DNA of 64,000 nt from DAISIK01 sp036822055 (GCA_036822055.1 DAISIK010000006.1:1-64000), one strand, 5' to 3'; counted from the stretch's first letter, positions 7,254 to 18,200 are shown. Numbers and translations: made by a program. The notes: generated by a model not told the origin, from the sequence alone.

Positions 7254-7964
7254 ATGACAACCGCTTTTGAAATCTGGCTTTTATTGCTAGCGGCACACTG
7301 CTTTGGAGATTTCTTGCTCCAACCGGATCGCATGGCGCAGAACAAGCGTAAGCTGGGCGTCCTATTCCTCCACGCGGCTATTCATGGGGGAATGGCTTAT
7401 CTGATTCTCCAACAATGGAGTTGGTGGGTCTTACCCGTGCCCATCCTTCTCGTCCATGGCTTGATCGATTTCATCAAAGTCCGATCGATGGGGAGCGGAC
7501 CGAGGGCCTTCCTGCTGGACCAGGCCCTCCACCTTGGCAGCTTGTGGATTATCGCACTCGTGATGGTCAACGGTGCCCCTTCTGAGCTAGCGTTGAGCCC
7601 GATTCTCTACACCGAGTGGATCCTGCTGGGCGCCGGATTCGTTGCGGCAGTCTGGGGGGTCGGCTATTTCATCGGCTCCCTTGCGGAAAACATGTGTTCC
7701 CAAAACGACGGATTACGAGAGTCCCTGCAAAACGGCCTGAAAAATGGAGGGGCGATGATCGGAAAGCTGGAGCGTTCGCTGATTTTTATCCTGATCGGTG
7801 TGGGTCAACCCGCCGGGATAGGCTTTCTGGTCGCCGCCAAATCCATCCTTAGATTTGAAGAAGCTAAAAAGCAACCGCTGGCCGAATACGTGTTGATCGG
7901 CACCCTCTGGAGCTTCGGCCTAGCGATTCTTTTAGCTCACTTGTCTTTCCGATTGTTTCCCTAA
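7254..7964 (+). CDS. DUF3307 family membrane protein
   Basis: 236-residue polytopic inner-membrane protein of the DUF3307 family. The family signature is clear at the N-terminus: HCFGDFLLQPDRMAQNK (about 15-31), followed by LHAAIHGGMAYLIL and LLVHGLIDFIK. At least five hydrophobic stretches follow. A conserved stretch near 165-205 (IGKLERSLIFILIGVGQPAGIG then AAKSILRFEE) is also typical, and the acidic RFEE is a recurrent family feature. Function is unknown. The upstream SatD-like gene is a frequent neighbour, which suggests a regulator/membrane-protein pair. Confidence 0.8.
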   Translation: MTTAFEIWLLLLAAHCFGDFLLQPDRMAQNKRKLGVLFLHAAIHGGMAYLILQQWSWWVLPVPILLVHGLIDFIKVRSMGSGPRAFLLDQALHLGSLWIIALVMVNGAPSELALSPILYTEWILLGAGFVAAVWGVGYFIGSLAENMCSQNDGLRESLQNGLKNGGAMIGKLERSLIFILIGVGQPAGIGFLVAAKSILRFEEAKKQPLAEYVLIGTLWSFGLAILLAHLSFRLFP

Positions 7965-7988
7965 TCCGGCTCGAACGCTCTCCACCCC

Positions 7989-8030
7989 CAAAAAAGGTCG
8001 GGGGCACCCGCTCCTCAGCAAATGCCCCCG
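7989..8030 (-). terminator. rho-independent terminator of the initiator tRNA
   Basis: On the minus strand directly after the tRNA, CGGGGGCA (complement of 8023-8030) pairs with TGCCCCCG (complement of 7999-8006), and a run of seven T follows. Strong GC stem and T tract. Confidence 0.85.
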
Positions 8031-8031
8031 T

Positions 8032-8109
<78 letters not shown>

Positions 8110-8265
8110 CGTAAACTTAAGAAAATGCCTTTCATCACCGGCACAGGTCAACCCATTTCTGAAACAATGTTTTACCTGGAGCCTTTCCTGAAAAAGTCCC
8201 ACCCCTATTTGCATCTTTCAGGATTCATGGTGAGCCTATGATGAAGCAAAGAACCAACTTGAATC

Positions 8266-8739
8266 ATGGCACGTCCCAATCTCACTCTCATCGAAAAACT
8301 TCGCCAGGCAGCCAAAAATCTTGAATCTGGTGATCACTACAACTGGGGCCACGTTTCCCACTGCAATTGCGGACACCTTGCCCGTTGCCTGACCGACTTC
8401 AGCGCTGAAGACATCTACCGCGCAGCCGACGCCTCACTGCTCACCGAGTGGTCCGAATATGCCAATGATTACTGCCCACTTGACGGTGCTCCAATCGATA
8501 ACGTGATCGACACCATGATCGCTCACGGCCTGACCACCAAGGACATTCAGGAACTCGAGTATCTCTCCAATCGGGCCGTTCTCGAAGCTCTTCCAGGAGG
8601 CTATCGAAGCTTGCGCAGGGGCGACCGAGCGAGTGTGGCCCTCTACATGCGGACTTGGGCCGCTCTGATGGAGCTGGAACTCAAGGCTGCCACTCCGACC
8701 AGAAAGTCGACGACTCGCGAACTTCCGGTGGGGGTTTAG
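8266..8739 (+). CDS. conserved-looking hypothetical protein
   Basis: 157-residue soluble protein that I do not recognise. The first half has an unusual cluster HYNWGHVSHCNCGHLARC (about 24-41), rich in His and Cys, which looks like a possible metal site. A second patch YANDYCPLDGAPIDNVIDTM follows (about 64-83), and then helical sequence to the end. There is no signal peptide and no membrane segment. It stands alone between the tRNA and the convergent sucA. Codon use and composition are like the neighbouring genes, so it is likely a real native gene. Confidence 0.6.
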   Translation: MARPNLTLIEKLRQAAKNLESGDHYNWGHVSHCNCGHLARCLTDFSAEDIYRAADASLLTEWSEYANDYCPLDGAPIDNVIDTMIAHGLTTKDIQELEYLSNRAVLEALPGGYRSLRRGDRASVALYMRTWAALMELELKAATPTRKSTTRELPVGV

Positions 8740-8836
8740 AGCCCGGCACCAGCGTCGCTACGCTGCGCCAAAGCACTCCTGATCATCCTCGCTTCTCAGG
8801 CACAATCGGAGCCTGACCGCGAGGACTTTCCCACGG

Positions 8837-11575
8837 TCAGATCCCCAAGGCCTTGTTGCATAGGGCCAGTTGCTCGATTTGGTGGCGGGAGGCAAAGCCA
8901 GTCGCTGGACTTGCCGCAGCTTCCCTGCCTGCATAGGTAACCGGCCTGCCAAAAAGGTCTTCCAGGCGATTCCGGAGGAACTGCCAAGCCCCCATGTTCC
9001 ACGGCTCTTCCTGGCACCAAACCAACTCTTTGGCCGACGAAAGGTATGGCTTGGCGATTTCGTACAGCCGGTCCCGATTGAACGGATAGAACTGCTCGAT
9101 CCTCAGGATCGCGACATCCTCGACTTTTGCCTCTTTGCGCAGGGCGCTAAGTTCGTAAAAGACTTTCCCGGAACACATAACCAGACGGCGACTTTTCTTC
9201 GGAGGGTTGGGATCGTCAAGAATCGAGGAAAAACCATCCGAGGTGAAATCCTTTCGGTAAGAGACGCACTCCTTGTGCCGCAGGAGGCTCTTGGGAGCCA
9301 TCAGGATCAAGGGCTTGCTGAAGGGCCGCTTCATCTGTCTGCGAAGGACGTGGAAGTATTGAGCGGGGGTACTCAAATTACAGACCTGAATGTTATTCTC
9401 TGCACACATTTGCAGAAACCTCTCCAGACGCGCGCTCGAGTGCTCCGGTCCCTGGCCCTCGTATCCATGCGGCAACAACAAGACGATCCCGCTGATCCTC
9501 CCCCATTTGGATTCAGAAGAGGTGATGAACTGGTCGATCACCACTTGGGCACCGTTGGCAAAGTCGCCAAACTGGGCTTCCCATACTGACAGCATCTGCG
9601 GATATTCCAGCGAGTAGCCGAAATCAAAACCCAAGACTGCTGCCTCTGAAAGGAGCGAGTTGTATACACAAAACCTCGCTGCTCCCTCGCCCAAGTTAAG
9701 GAGCGGGCAGTAGCGATCCCGGGTCGTAGAATCATAGAAGGCCGCGTGCCGATGACTAAAGGTGCCGCGCTCACTATCCTGGCCGGAGAGTCGCACCGGG
9801 GTTCCTTCCATCATCAAGGTTCCGAATGCGAGCTGCTCAGCAAAGCCCCAATCGATCCCGGAATCTTCCTCAAATGCTTTCGCCTTGGTGGCCAGCTGCC
9901 GGGCGATCTTCTTATTCAAATCAAAATCCTCCGGCACCGTATTGAGAACTTTTGCCACATGCTCAAGGAGGGCCGGGTCTACGGCTGTATTGATCTCGTT
10001 AAAGTTGTACTGTGGCTGGAAGACGGCATTCGACTCGCCAAGACGAGGCTTGGACAATGCGTCGAGCTTTCCAGTTTTGGCCCGTTCAAGAGCACTTTCG
10101 AGCCTTTCGAGGATCCCCTTGTCTATTTCATTGAGGTCCTCCACGGCAAAGTCGCCTTGCTGAATCAATTGGTCACGGAGGGACTCCTTAACCGTTGGCA
10201 TCTCCGAAATCGCCCGGTAGAGGACCGGTTGGGTGAAGGCTGGCTCGTCCGCCTCATTGTGGCCATGCTTCCTCCAGCAATAGATGTCGATGAAGACATC
10301 CTGCTGAAACTCGTGGCGGTACTCGATGGCCCATTTGGCCGCCAAGGCGACGGAGAGGGGATCGCTCCCATTCACATGAAAGATCGGGCATTCAATCATC
10401 TTCGCCACATCCGTGCAGTAGAGGCTGGAGCGGGCATCGGAAGGGTCTGTTGTAAAGCCGATCTGGTTGTTTACCACGAGGTGGATGGTTCCACCGGTGC
10501 GGTAGCCCTTGAGCTGGGAAAAATTAAGCAACTCCGCCACCACCCCCTGACCAGCGAGCGCAGCGTCCCCATGGATCAGCAAAGGAAGAACCTTTTTTCG
10601 CTCCAGGTCGTTCCGGATCCTTTGTCGGGCCCGCGCTTTCCCTTCCACCACCGAATTAACCGCCTCCAGGTGACTAGGGTTGGCCGCTAAGCGGATCTCG
10701 ATAGACTTTCCCTCTTCAACCTCGACCGTGTTTTCGTATCCAAGATGGTACTTCACATCGCCGTCGCCCTCGTTTTCGCCAGGAGCCCGATCCGAAGAAA
10801 ATTCCTGGAAAATGTACTCGTAGGATTTGCCCACCGTATTTGCCAGCACATTGAGCCTTCCCCGGTGTGCCATGCCCATGACCAACTCTTCCATTCCGAG
10901 AGCTGGCATCGCACGAATGATCGCATCGAGCGCGCTGATCAATGACTCCCCGCCTTCCAGCGAGAATCGCTTTTGGCCGACATACTTCTTGTGCAGAAAT
11001 TCTTCAAAGAGTTCGGCCTCGGCCAGCTTCCGATAAATCTTCAACTTCTCCTCCGGAGAAAAATCGGGCTTGGCTCGACTCGGCTCAAACTTGCTCTGCA
11101 GCCATCGCCGACGCGGTGTTTCCTGGATGTGGATGTACTCAATCCCGATGTTCCCGCAATAGGTTTCCTCCAGCGATCGAATGAGTTCCCCAACCTTCAT
11201 TTTGACCCCACCGAGGTAGTTTCCAGTGTCGAATTCCCTCTCGAGGTCCGACTCCTCAAAGCCTAGCCGCTCCATCGTTAAACGCGGGTTTCTCCGAACC
11301 TCTTTTTGGAGCGGGTTGAAGGTGGCCTGGGTATGACCGATTGAACGGTAGGCATAGATTGCCCCAATCGCCCGAGCCTGTTTCTTGGCATCTGTATTGT
11401 CCGGCTTATTATCCAGAGCATCGCCAAGATCGGCACCCAGGGAATGGGCCAGGTCAAAGCCCTCAAAAAATGCCTGCCACTTCGGATCGAGCTGATCGGG
11501 GTGATCAAGCCAAAGACGATAATTCTCTTCGATTAAATCTGCATTACTGCGATGGGCGAAAGTCGAATGCTTCAT
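8837..11575 (-). CDS. sucA: 2-oxoglutarate dehydrogenase E1 component
   Basis: Thiamine diphosphate-dependent E1 subunit that decarboxylates 2-oxoglutarate in the TCA cycle and passes the succinyl group to the E2 lipoyl domain. 912 residues from the ATG at 11575; the frame opens 17 codons earlier, but only this start gives the usual N-terminal E2-binding segment (NADLIEENYRLWLDHPDQLD). Family landmarks include GMAHRGRLNVLAN, NPSHLEAVNSVVEG, HGDAALAGQGVVAE, GFTTDPSDARSS, CWRKHGHNEADEP and a C-terminal LVWCQEEPWNMGAW. Neither sucB nor lpd is adjacent, so the complex is encoded at dispersed loci. RecQ lies 47 bases upstream and the two may be co-transcribed. Confidence 0.96.
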   Translation of the reverse strand: MKHSTFAHRSNADLIEENYRLWLDHPDQLDPKWQAFFEGFDLAHSLGADLGDALDNKPDNTDAKKQARAIGAIYAYRSIGHTQATFNPLQKEVRRNPRLTMERLGFEESDLEREFDTGNYLGGVKMKVGELIRSLEETYCGNIGIEYIHIQETPRRRWLQSKFEPSRAKPDFSPEEKLKIYRKLAEAELFEEFLHKKYVGQKRFSLEGGESLISALDAIIRAMPALGMEELVMGMAHRGRLNVLANTVGKSYEYIFQEFSSDRAPGENEGDGDVKYHLGYENTVEVEEGKSIEIRLAANPSHLEAVNSVVEGKARARQRIRNDLERKKVLPLLIHGDAALAGQGVVAELLNFSQLKGYRTGGTIHLVVNNQIGFTTDPSDARSSLYCTDVAKMIECPIFHVNGSDPLSVALAAKWAIEYRHEFQQDVFIDIYCWRKHGHNEADEPAFTQPVLYRAISEMPTVKESLRDQLIQQGDFAVEDLNEIDKGILERLESALERAKTGKLDALSKPRLGESNAVFQPQYNFNEINTAVDPALLEHVAKVLNTVPEDFDLNKKIARQLATKAKAFEEDSGIDWGFAEQLAFGTLMMEGTPVRLSGQDSERGTFSHRHAAFYDSTTRDRYCPLLNLGEGAARFCVYNSLLSEAAVLGFDFGYSLEYPQMLSVWEAQFGDFANGAQVVIDQFITSSESKWGRISGIVLLLPHGYEGQGPEHSSARLERFLQMCAENNIQVCNLSTPAQYFHVLRRQMKRPFSKPLILMAPKSLLRHKECVSYRKDFTSDGFSSILDDPNPPKKSRRLVMCSGKVFYELSALRKEAKVEDVAILRIEQFYPFNRDRLYEIAKPYLSSAKELVWCQEEPWNMGAWQFLRNRLEDLFGRPVTYAGREAAASPATGFASRHQIEQLALCNKALGI

Positions 11576-11622
11576 GGAAAGGAGTGAACTATCATAAGAC
11601 CTTAGCCTTTGGATTAGGCTTT

Positions 11623-13746
11623 TCAATGGGATTCGAGAACTTCCAGGAAAGATGGCAGATAGCGGCGAATTTTTTCCGGGCCGATCCCTTTGATTTGACT
11701 CGCCTCCTCAACAGTCCCCGGCCGCTCGACCGCCAGCGTGATCAGGGTGGCATCCGGGAAAATCGTAAAGGCGGGTACCGATTGAGCCTTGGCCAGCTTC
11801 ATCCGATGCCGCCGAAGTGAATAAAAGATATCCAGGGTGATTGGATCAAGCTCCGCCAGGCTTACCCCCTCTGACCTACCAACCTTTCCGGCATTTTCTT
11901 TTGAGAGTCGACTCCATCCCATGGGAGGTACCTTGCCCTTCAGCATTGCCTCAACCCCTGCGGACGTGATCCCAAGCAGCGGAAATTCGCCACTCTCATC
12001 CACCTCGAGTAACCCCGCCCGCTCCATCTCCTCAAAGAGAATTTCCAACCGCTGCTTTCCCTCTTCTTCGAGGAGCCCGTAGGTGGACAGCTTAGCCAGT
12101 GCCGTCCCCCCAACTCCTTCAGCCCGGCTCCCCAAAAGACAGAGGATAATCTTCCGCTTGCCGTAGAGCGGAGAAAAAGTTCTCCCGTCGATCCGTCGCG
12201 ACATCCGGGCTACCCCACTCAGGGCCTTCCTTACCAGGGTGACCTCCTCCTCCGTAGCTGCTCGAAGCTCCAACCTTTCATTGCGACGGCAGACGTCACA
12301 TTTCCCACAATTGGCTTTCGGCTGCTCTCCAAAATAATCGAGTACCCAGCTCTGCCGACAAACCCGTTCTCCCTCGCAAAACCGAATCACCGATTCCAAC
12401 TTCTGGCGATCACGCTTGGCCTTCTCAGCCATCGCCCGGTCGTCGAGGGCGAGGTCTTTGGGTCGCTTCTTGAGATCCTTGAGACGGGTGCCCCGCACAT
12501 TCTGACCCGGAATGTCAAACCGCTCCACCGCCCCCGCTCTGACCAACAATCCAATTGCGGTGCCAACCGCCATTGAGTTCACCCGCTCTTCAAAGTCCGC
12601 TGCCAGCTCATCGATCGATGCAATCAAGGTACCTTCAGCATTGGCTCTCCGTTGCAAAATACCGTAGACCTTGGCGACCAATTCCGCACTGGGGTTAGCC
12701 CCATCGATAAAAAATTCCTGGGTCCGCTTGTCCGCGTAATTGTAGAGGATCTCACAAATGGCCTCTTTTCCATCCCGCCCGGCTCGACCCGCCTCTTGGT
12801 AGTAAGCCTCCACACTTCCCGGGAACTGGTAGTGGAGCACAAAACGGATATCATCGCGATCGATTCCCATGCCAAACGCGTTGGTAGCCACCGCCAAATC
12901 GTACTCCTTGGCCATGAAAGCATTCTGGGCAGTCTCGCGTGCCTCTCCAGACATCCCTCCATGGTAGGAGACGAAGCGCAGCCCCATCCCGCCCAGCGCC
13001 AAACCAACTGCTTCCACCCCTTTGCGGGTGGCGCAGTAGATGATCCCGGTTCGGTATTCCTCAACGACTTCCTCTACCCGCTTTAATTTGCCGGCTTCCC
13101 CCTTTACCCGCCTGACCGCAAAGGCGAGGTTCTTTCGAGCGAATCCCGAGACCCGAATCAACGGGTCCCTCAGCCCTAGTTGGGACACAATATCGTCCCT
13201 CACTACCGGAGTGGCAGTCGCCGTAAAAGCTGCCGTTGTAGGATGCCCCAATGCCTCAATCGCCATCCCCAACCGGAGGTAATCCGGGCGGAAATCGTGC
13301 CCCCACTGGGATAAACAGTGTGCCTCGTCTACCGCGAAGAGGGAGATCTGGCATTCCCGTAGCCGATCAATAAAACCCTGGACTCGAAACCGCTCCGGGG
13401 AAACATAGAGCATTTTACATCGACCCGCGCGCACCATCGCAAAGGCCTCCCGCTGCTCCACAACGGTCTGAAGGCTATTGATCTGCGCTGCCTCAATCCC
13501 CTTTGCCCGCAGGCTGTCGACCTGGTCCTTCATCAGCGCGATCAAGGGAGAGACCACGACCGTCAACCCCTCCAACAGTAGGGCAGGAAGTTGGTAGCAA
13601 AGGGATTTACCCCCACCCGTGGGTAAGACTACCAGGGTATCCCGACCCGCTAGCAAGTCACGCACGACTGTTTCCTGCGGTTCCCGAAAGGTCGAAAAAC
13701 CAAAATACCTTTCTAGTTCGTCGCTCAGGTCCCTCGGTTTGGTCAT
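11623..13746 (-). CDS. recQ: ATP-dependent DNA helicase RecQ
   Basis: 3'-5' DNA helicase of 707 residues, acting in recombination and repair of stalled forks. Helicase core: TGGGKSLCYQLP (Walker A, about 42-53), AVDEAHCLSQWGHDFRPDY (DEAH box plus the RecQ aromatic-rich loop), TATATPVV, AFGMGIDRDDIRFV and QEAGRAGRDG (motif VI). The zinc-binding RQC part shows CEGERVCRQ and CGKCDVC, followed by a winged-helix region. The C-terminus resembles an HRDC domain (IFYSLRRHRMKLAKAQ, IKGIGPEKIRRYLPSFLEVL). All expected domains are present and length is slightly above E. coli RecQ. Confidence 0.95.
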   Translation of the reverse strand: MTKPRDLSDELERYFGFSTFREPQETVVRDLLAGRDTLVVLPTGGGKSLCYQLPALLLEGLTVVVSPLIALMKDQVDSLRAKGIEAAQINSLQTVVEQREAFAMVRAGRCKMLYVSPERFRVQGFIDRLRECQISLFAVDEAHCLSQWGHDFRPDYLRLGMAIEALGHPTTAAFTATATPVVRDDIVSQLGLRDPLIRVSGFARKNLAFAVRRVKGEAGKLKRVEEVVEEYRTGIIYCATRKGVEAVGLALGGMGLRFVSYHGGMSGEARETAQNAFMAKEYDLAVATNAFGMGIDRDDIRFVLHYQFPGSVEAYYQEAGRAGRDGKEAICEILYNYADKRTQEFFIDGANPSAELVAKVYGILQRRANAEGTLIASIDELAADFEERVNSMAVGTAIGLLVRAGAVERFDIPGQNVRGTRLKDLKKRPKDLALDDRAMAEKAKRDRQKLESVIRFCEGERVCRQSWVLDYFGEQPKANCGKCDVCRRNERLELRAATEEEVTLVRKALSGVARMSRRIDGRTFSPLYGKRKIILCLLGSRAEGVGGTALAKLSTYGLLEEEGKQRLEILFEEMERAGLLEVDESGEFPLLGITSAGVEAMLKGKVPPMGWSRLSKENAGKVGRSEGVSLAELDPITLDIFYSLRRHRMKLAKAQSVPAFTIFPDATLITLAVERPGTVEEASQIKGIGPEKIRRYLPSFLEVLESH

Positions 13747-13835
13747 CCCGGAAAATGTAGACTCCGGAGGCTCCAGGGTTCAACCCTCGCCTGCCTTACC
13801 TTTTCAAAGAATTGCCGCTCGGGAGAGGGTGCCGC

Positions 13836-15188
13836 CTAGCGCTCCACGAGTTGATCTTCGTCAACAAACAATTCGGGCTGGCCAACCGCCCGCCGCAACT
13901 CAGTGGCCGCTACGTTGTGAGCATATTTGGCCTCCAACAAGTTAAGACGGGCCTCTGTCAGCGCCACCTGCGATTGCAAAACATCCAGTTGAGTGGCCGC
14001 CCCGGAATCAAAGCGCACCTTGGCCAGACGAAGGCTTTCCTCAGCCTGTTCAATCACCTTACCTGCTGCCTCCACCAGTTCAACCGCCTCCTGCAGCGCA
14101 GAAACAGCCCGCCGAACTTCCACCTCCACCGCGAAAGCAGTGTCGCGGCTATCAATCTCTGCTTGGCGCAAACGGGAACGAGCCGCCCGAACTTCCCCTG
14201 CCGTTCGGTTTCCATCCCAGATCGCCCAGCGACCCTCAACACCGAGGACCCACCCGTTCAAGCTATCCTCCAGGTCCTTGGACCCAGATGATTTTCTGAA
14301 CTGCCAGGCCGCCAAACCATTGATCTCTGGCAAATATCCTGCCCGAGCAACAGCCACTCCGCGCGCCTCTGCCTCCTCCAGCAGCTTGAGTGCCTGAAGC
14401 TCGGGACGATTCCTCCGGGCCTCCATCAGGCTCTCCTCAAGTTCGTAAGCAAATGGCTCGAATTCAAGCTCGCCAACAATCTCAGGAACCCCACCCGCTT
14501 TTTGCGGATTTGACCCAATTGCCTGCATGAGTTCTTCCAGACTGATCCGGTACTGATTCTTTGCCCGAATCAAGCGGGGCTTCCCATTGGCCAGGGCAAC
14601 CTCGGCCTGAAGCACCTCAAACTGGGAGACCGCGCCCGCCTCAAATCGATTCCTCACGTCTCCAAGTTGCTCCTCAAGCAGGCCGATATTCTCCTCCTCG
14701 ACTTCGATCTGCCCCCTCGCCAGCAAGACGTCATAAAAACGAACCGAAACATTGAAGAGTTCGCGATTAACCACCCCCATCAACTGCAAACGTGCTGCAC
14801 TCCGAACAAACTCCTGTGCCTCGAGCGAGTTTCGCACCCCTCCCCCTGAATAGAAGAGTTGACGCACTCCAATCTCGGCCGACCATGCGCGGTCTGTCGA
14901 TGGCCCGGGATTCAGCGGGTCCGAGAGTCCGCGATCCAACCAATTGTAGTTTCCGGAAACCGAGGCATTCGGGAGCAGGGAGGACTTCACCGAAAGGATC
15001 ACCCCCTCCTGTTCCTCGATCTGCTCAATCGCCCGCTGAATTCCGAAATTACTCTCCACTGCCAACTGCAAGGCTCGGTCGAGGTTAAGGGCTGGAGCCT
15101 CATCCCCCGTTTCCCCATTCGCCATCAGGGCGGCAACCATTAGCAGCGCCCATACAAACCCAAAAATCTTCAAAGATAGCTTACTCAT
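13836..15188 (-). CDS. TolC-family outer membrane efflux protein
   Basis: 450 residues, starting with a signal peptide (residues 1-25, ending near ALMANG). It is followed by the duplicated helical repeat plan of TolC/OMF proteins: LDRALQLAVESNFGIQRA, VSRFEVLQ-type helix starts (AGAVSQFEVLQAEVALANGK, then GAATQLDVLQSQVALTEAR) and YAHNVAATELRRAVGQ near the end. It forms the outer-membrane channel of the efflux pump encoded just upstream, with only 14 bases to the RND gene. As the last gene of the efflux operon, it should trimerise and dock with the periplasmic adaptor. Confidence 0.92.
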   Translation of the reverse strand: MSKLSLKIFGFVWALLMVAALMANGETGDEAPALNLDRALQLAVESNFGIQRAIEQIEEQEGVILSVKSSLLPNASVSGNYNWLDRGLSDPLNPGPSTDRAWSAEIGVRQLFYSGGGVRNSLEAQEFVRSAARLQLMGVVNRELFNVSVRFYDVLLARGQIEVEEENIGLLEEQLGDVRNRFEAGAVSQFEVLQAEVALANGKPRLIRAKNQYRISLEELMQAIGSNPQKAGGVPEIVGELEFEPFAYELEESLMEARRNRPELQALKLLEEAEARGVAVARAGYLPEINGLAAWQFRKSSGSKDLEDSLNGWVLGVEGRWAIWDGNRTAGEVRAARSRLRQAEIDSRDTAFAVEVEVRRAVSALQEAVELVEAAGKVIEQAEESLRLAKVRFDSGAATQLDVLQSQVALTEARLNLLEAKYAHNVAATELRRAVGQPELFVDEDQLVER

Positions 15189-15202
15189 TGACCTATAGTT
15201 AG

Positions 15203-18200
15203 TTATTCAATCCGATGATCGCTGAACTCGGTCAGCTTACCGCCCCGGTCCTTTGCAATTAACATGTAGAGGCAGGGAACAAAGAAGAGCGTGAAGAAGG
15301 TTCCTATCGCCATTCCCCCGACCACGATCAACCCAATCGAATTGCGCGCCTCAGCACCCGCGCCAGAAACCAGGACGAGGGGGAAGTGACCAATGATGGT
15401 GGCCATACTCGTCATCAGAACCGGACGCAGGCGAATCCGGGCCGCCTCGCGGATGGCCGTCAGTTTCTCAAGCCCCTCCCGCTGCAACACGTTGGCAAAC
15501 TCCACAATCAGAATCCCGTTCTTCGAAATGATTCCTGCCAAGGTCACCAATCCCACCTGAGAATAGATATTTATTGAGGTCGTGAACCCATCGGTGAAAA
15601 ACGGAATGTTTGGATTGAGCATCCGAAGGAAGGTAAAACAGAGGGCTCCAAAAATTGCCAACGGTACCGACCCGAGCAAAATCACGAGCGGATCCCGAAA
15701 GCTGTTGAATTGTGCTGCCAGTACCAGAAAAACCAATACGAGCGCCAGAACAAGCGATGAAACAAACTTACCTCCCTCAGTTCTAAGCTGCCTGGACTGT
15801 CCTGTGTAATCCACGTTGTAACCCTGCGGCAAGAGCTTTGCCGCTTCCGCCTCCATAAAGGAAAGGGCATCATCAAGGGTGGTAATGGCAACCCCGGACA
15901 GCTTTACCGCATTGAGCTGCTGAAACCGATTCAGAGACCGCGGAACCACCTCCCGCTGAAGCGTGGCCACCGTGCTCAAAGGTACCGTCTGCCCTTCCGG
16001 ACCCCGGATGTACAGGTCTTCCAGTTGCTCTGGATTCAGCCTGGCGATTCGTTCTACCTGTGGGATCACCTTATAGCTGCGCCCGGCGATGCTAAACCGG
16101 TTAACAAAATTGCCTCCCACGGCCGCCGCCACGTCCGCACCGACCTGCCGCATGTCAAGGCCGAGGTCGGCCACCCGCTCCCGGTTGATCAAGATCCGGG
16201 TTTGTGGCTGGTCGATCTTCAGATCGATCATTGGCGGAAAAGCAAACTTACCACTCGCTGCCGCCAAATCCTGCAACTGGGTGGCAAATTCCAAAAGCCG
16301 TTCCGCATTTGCGGTCGAGGTGATGAGAAACTCGACCGGAAAGTCGCTTCCTCCTGGTAAAGGCGCGGGAAGAAGAACGAAGGTGTCCACCCCGGGATTG
16401 ATACTTAACCTACCCTGGACTTCAGGCTGAATCTCCATCGCCGTACGTTCCCGCTGGCTCCAGGGGACCAATCCCATTCCGGCAAATCCACCCGTCGGAA
16501 GGATGATTTGAAAAGTAAACTGCGTCTCTGGGAATCCCATGAAGACATCGTTAACCGGTTCAGAAAAATGAATGGATTGCTCAATCGTTGCATTGGCTGG
16601 CCCCGAAAGAGCCGAAAAGACGATCCCCTGATCCTCTGTGGGAGCCAGCTCATTCGGGGAAAGCATGTACATCGGAAGCAAAGCCCCGACCAGGAGAACC
16701 CAAACCCCGTAGACTAACGGACGCACCGAAAGCACGGCGTCCAGCGCCGCTCCATAATACTTGCGCAACACCTGGAACCCCTTGTTGATCCGCGCTGAAA
16801 GACCCGTATCCTCACTCTTGTTCCTCAACAAGGAAGCTGACATGACCGGGGAAAGGGTAATAGCGACGAAGCCGGATATGAGAACGGCTCCCGCCAAAGT
16901 AAAGGCAAACTCTCGAAAGAGCGCACCAGTCAGCCCTCCTTGTAGCCCGATTGGTGCATAGACCGATGCCAGGGTGATCGTCATCGCGATGACTGGACCT
17001 ACCAGCTCGCGGGCTCCCTTGATGGCAGCTTCCTTCGGAGACAACCCCCGCCGCATATTTCGCTCGACGTTCTCCACCATCACGATCGCGTCATCAACCA
17101 CCAAACCAACCGAAAGCACAATTGCCAGTAGGGTCAGTAGATTGATGGTGAAGCCAAAGACCTGAATCAGAAAGAGTGCTCCAATCAATGAGACGGGTAT
17201 CGCCACTGCAGGAACCAAAACCGAACGCAGTGAGCCGAGGAACAAAAAGATCACCACCACCACAATTATCAGGGTTTCCACCAAGGTCATGGTGACCTCC
17301 TTGATCGCGTCATTAATGTATTCGGTAGAGTCATACGCCACCGTCGCGATCAAACCGGTCGGCAGTGCTGCACTGATCTTATCCAGCTCCTCGCGCACCC
17401 CCCGGATCACTTCAATAACATTGGCTGTCGGCAGAGCAAAGACACCAATGAAGGTAGCCGTCTGGCCAGAGAAGCGGACCTCGGCCTCATAATTTTCTGC
17501 CCCGAGCTGGACGTCTGCTAAATCCTCCAGGCGGATGATTGCCCCCTCGTCCTCCCGAATGATCAGTCTGCGGAATGCCTCTTCGGTTCGAATGTCCGTA
17601 TCAGCCGTTAAATTCACCCGGACGAAGTTGCCCTTGGTCTGCCCAACGGCTGCCAGGTAGTTATTGTTCGCCAAAGCCATCCGCACCTCGCCTGCGGTGA
17701 TGTCGAGGGCTGCCATCCGATCCGGTTTTAGCCAGATCCTCATCGCGAAGGTGCGGTCGCCCAGGATGCGGGCCTCCTGCACTCCATCAACCGAATCCAG
17801 CCGTGGTTTGACCACCCGGTTGAGGTAGTCAGTTATCTCGTTCCCGTTCAAAATATCGGATGAAAAACTCAGGTAGGCAGCGGCGAACTGACTGTCTGAA
17901 GACTCAATGTCGATCACCGGCACTTCCGCCTCTGGCGGAAGATCACCCCTCACCTTGTCAACCTTCGCGCTGATCTCCGAGAGAGCCTTGTTCGGGTCGT
18001 AGTTGAGGTTCAATCGAGCCCGCACAATACTGAGCCCGAGGGTACTCTCTGATTGGACAAAATCGATCCCATCCGCCGCCGAGATGGATCGTTCAATCGG
18101 TGTCGTGATGAATCCACGCACGAGATCCGCATCGGCACCAATGTAGGCTGTGGTCACCACGATGGTAGCATCGTCAGTCCGTGGATACTGGCGCACTGAT

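Noticed and set aside
9746..10690. A 314-codon plus-strand frame inside sucA
   Set aside because: It is antisense to conserved thiamine-binding segments of sucA and has no recognisable domains.
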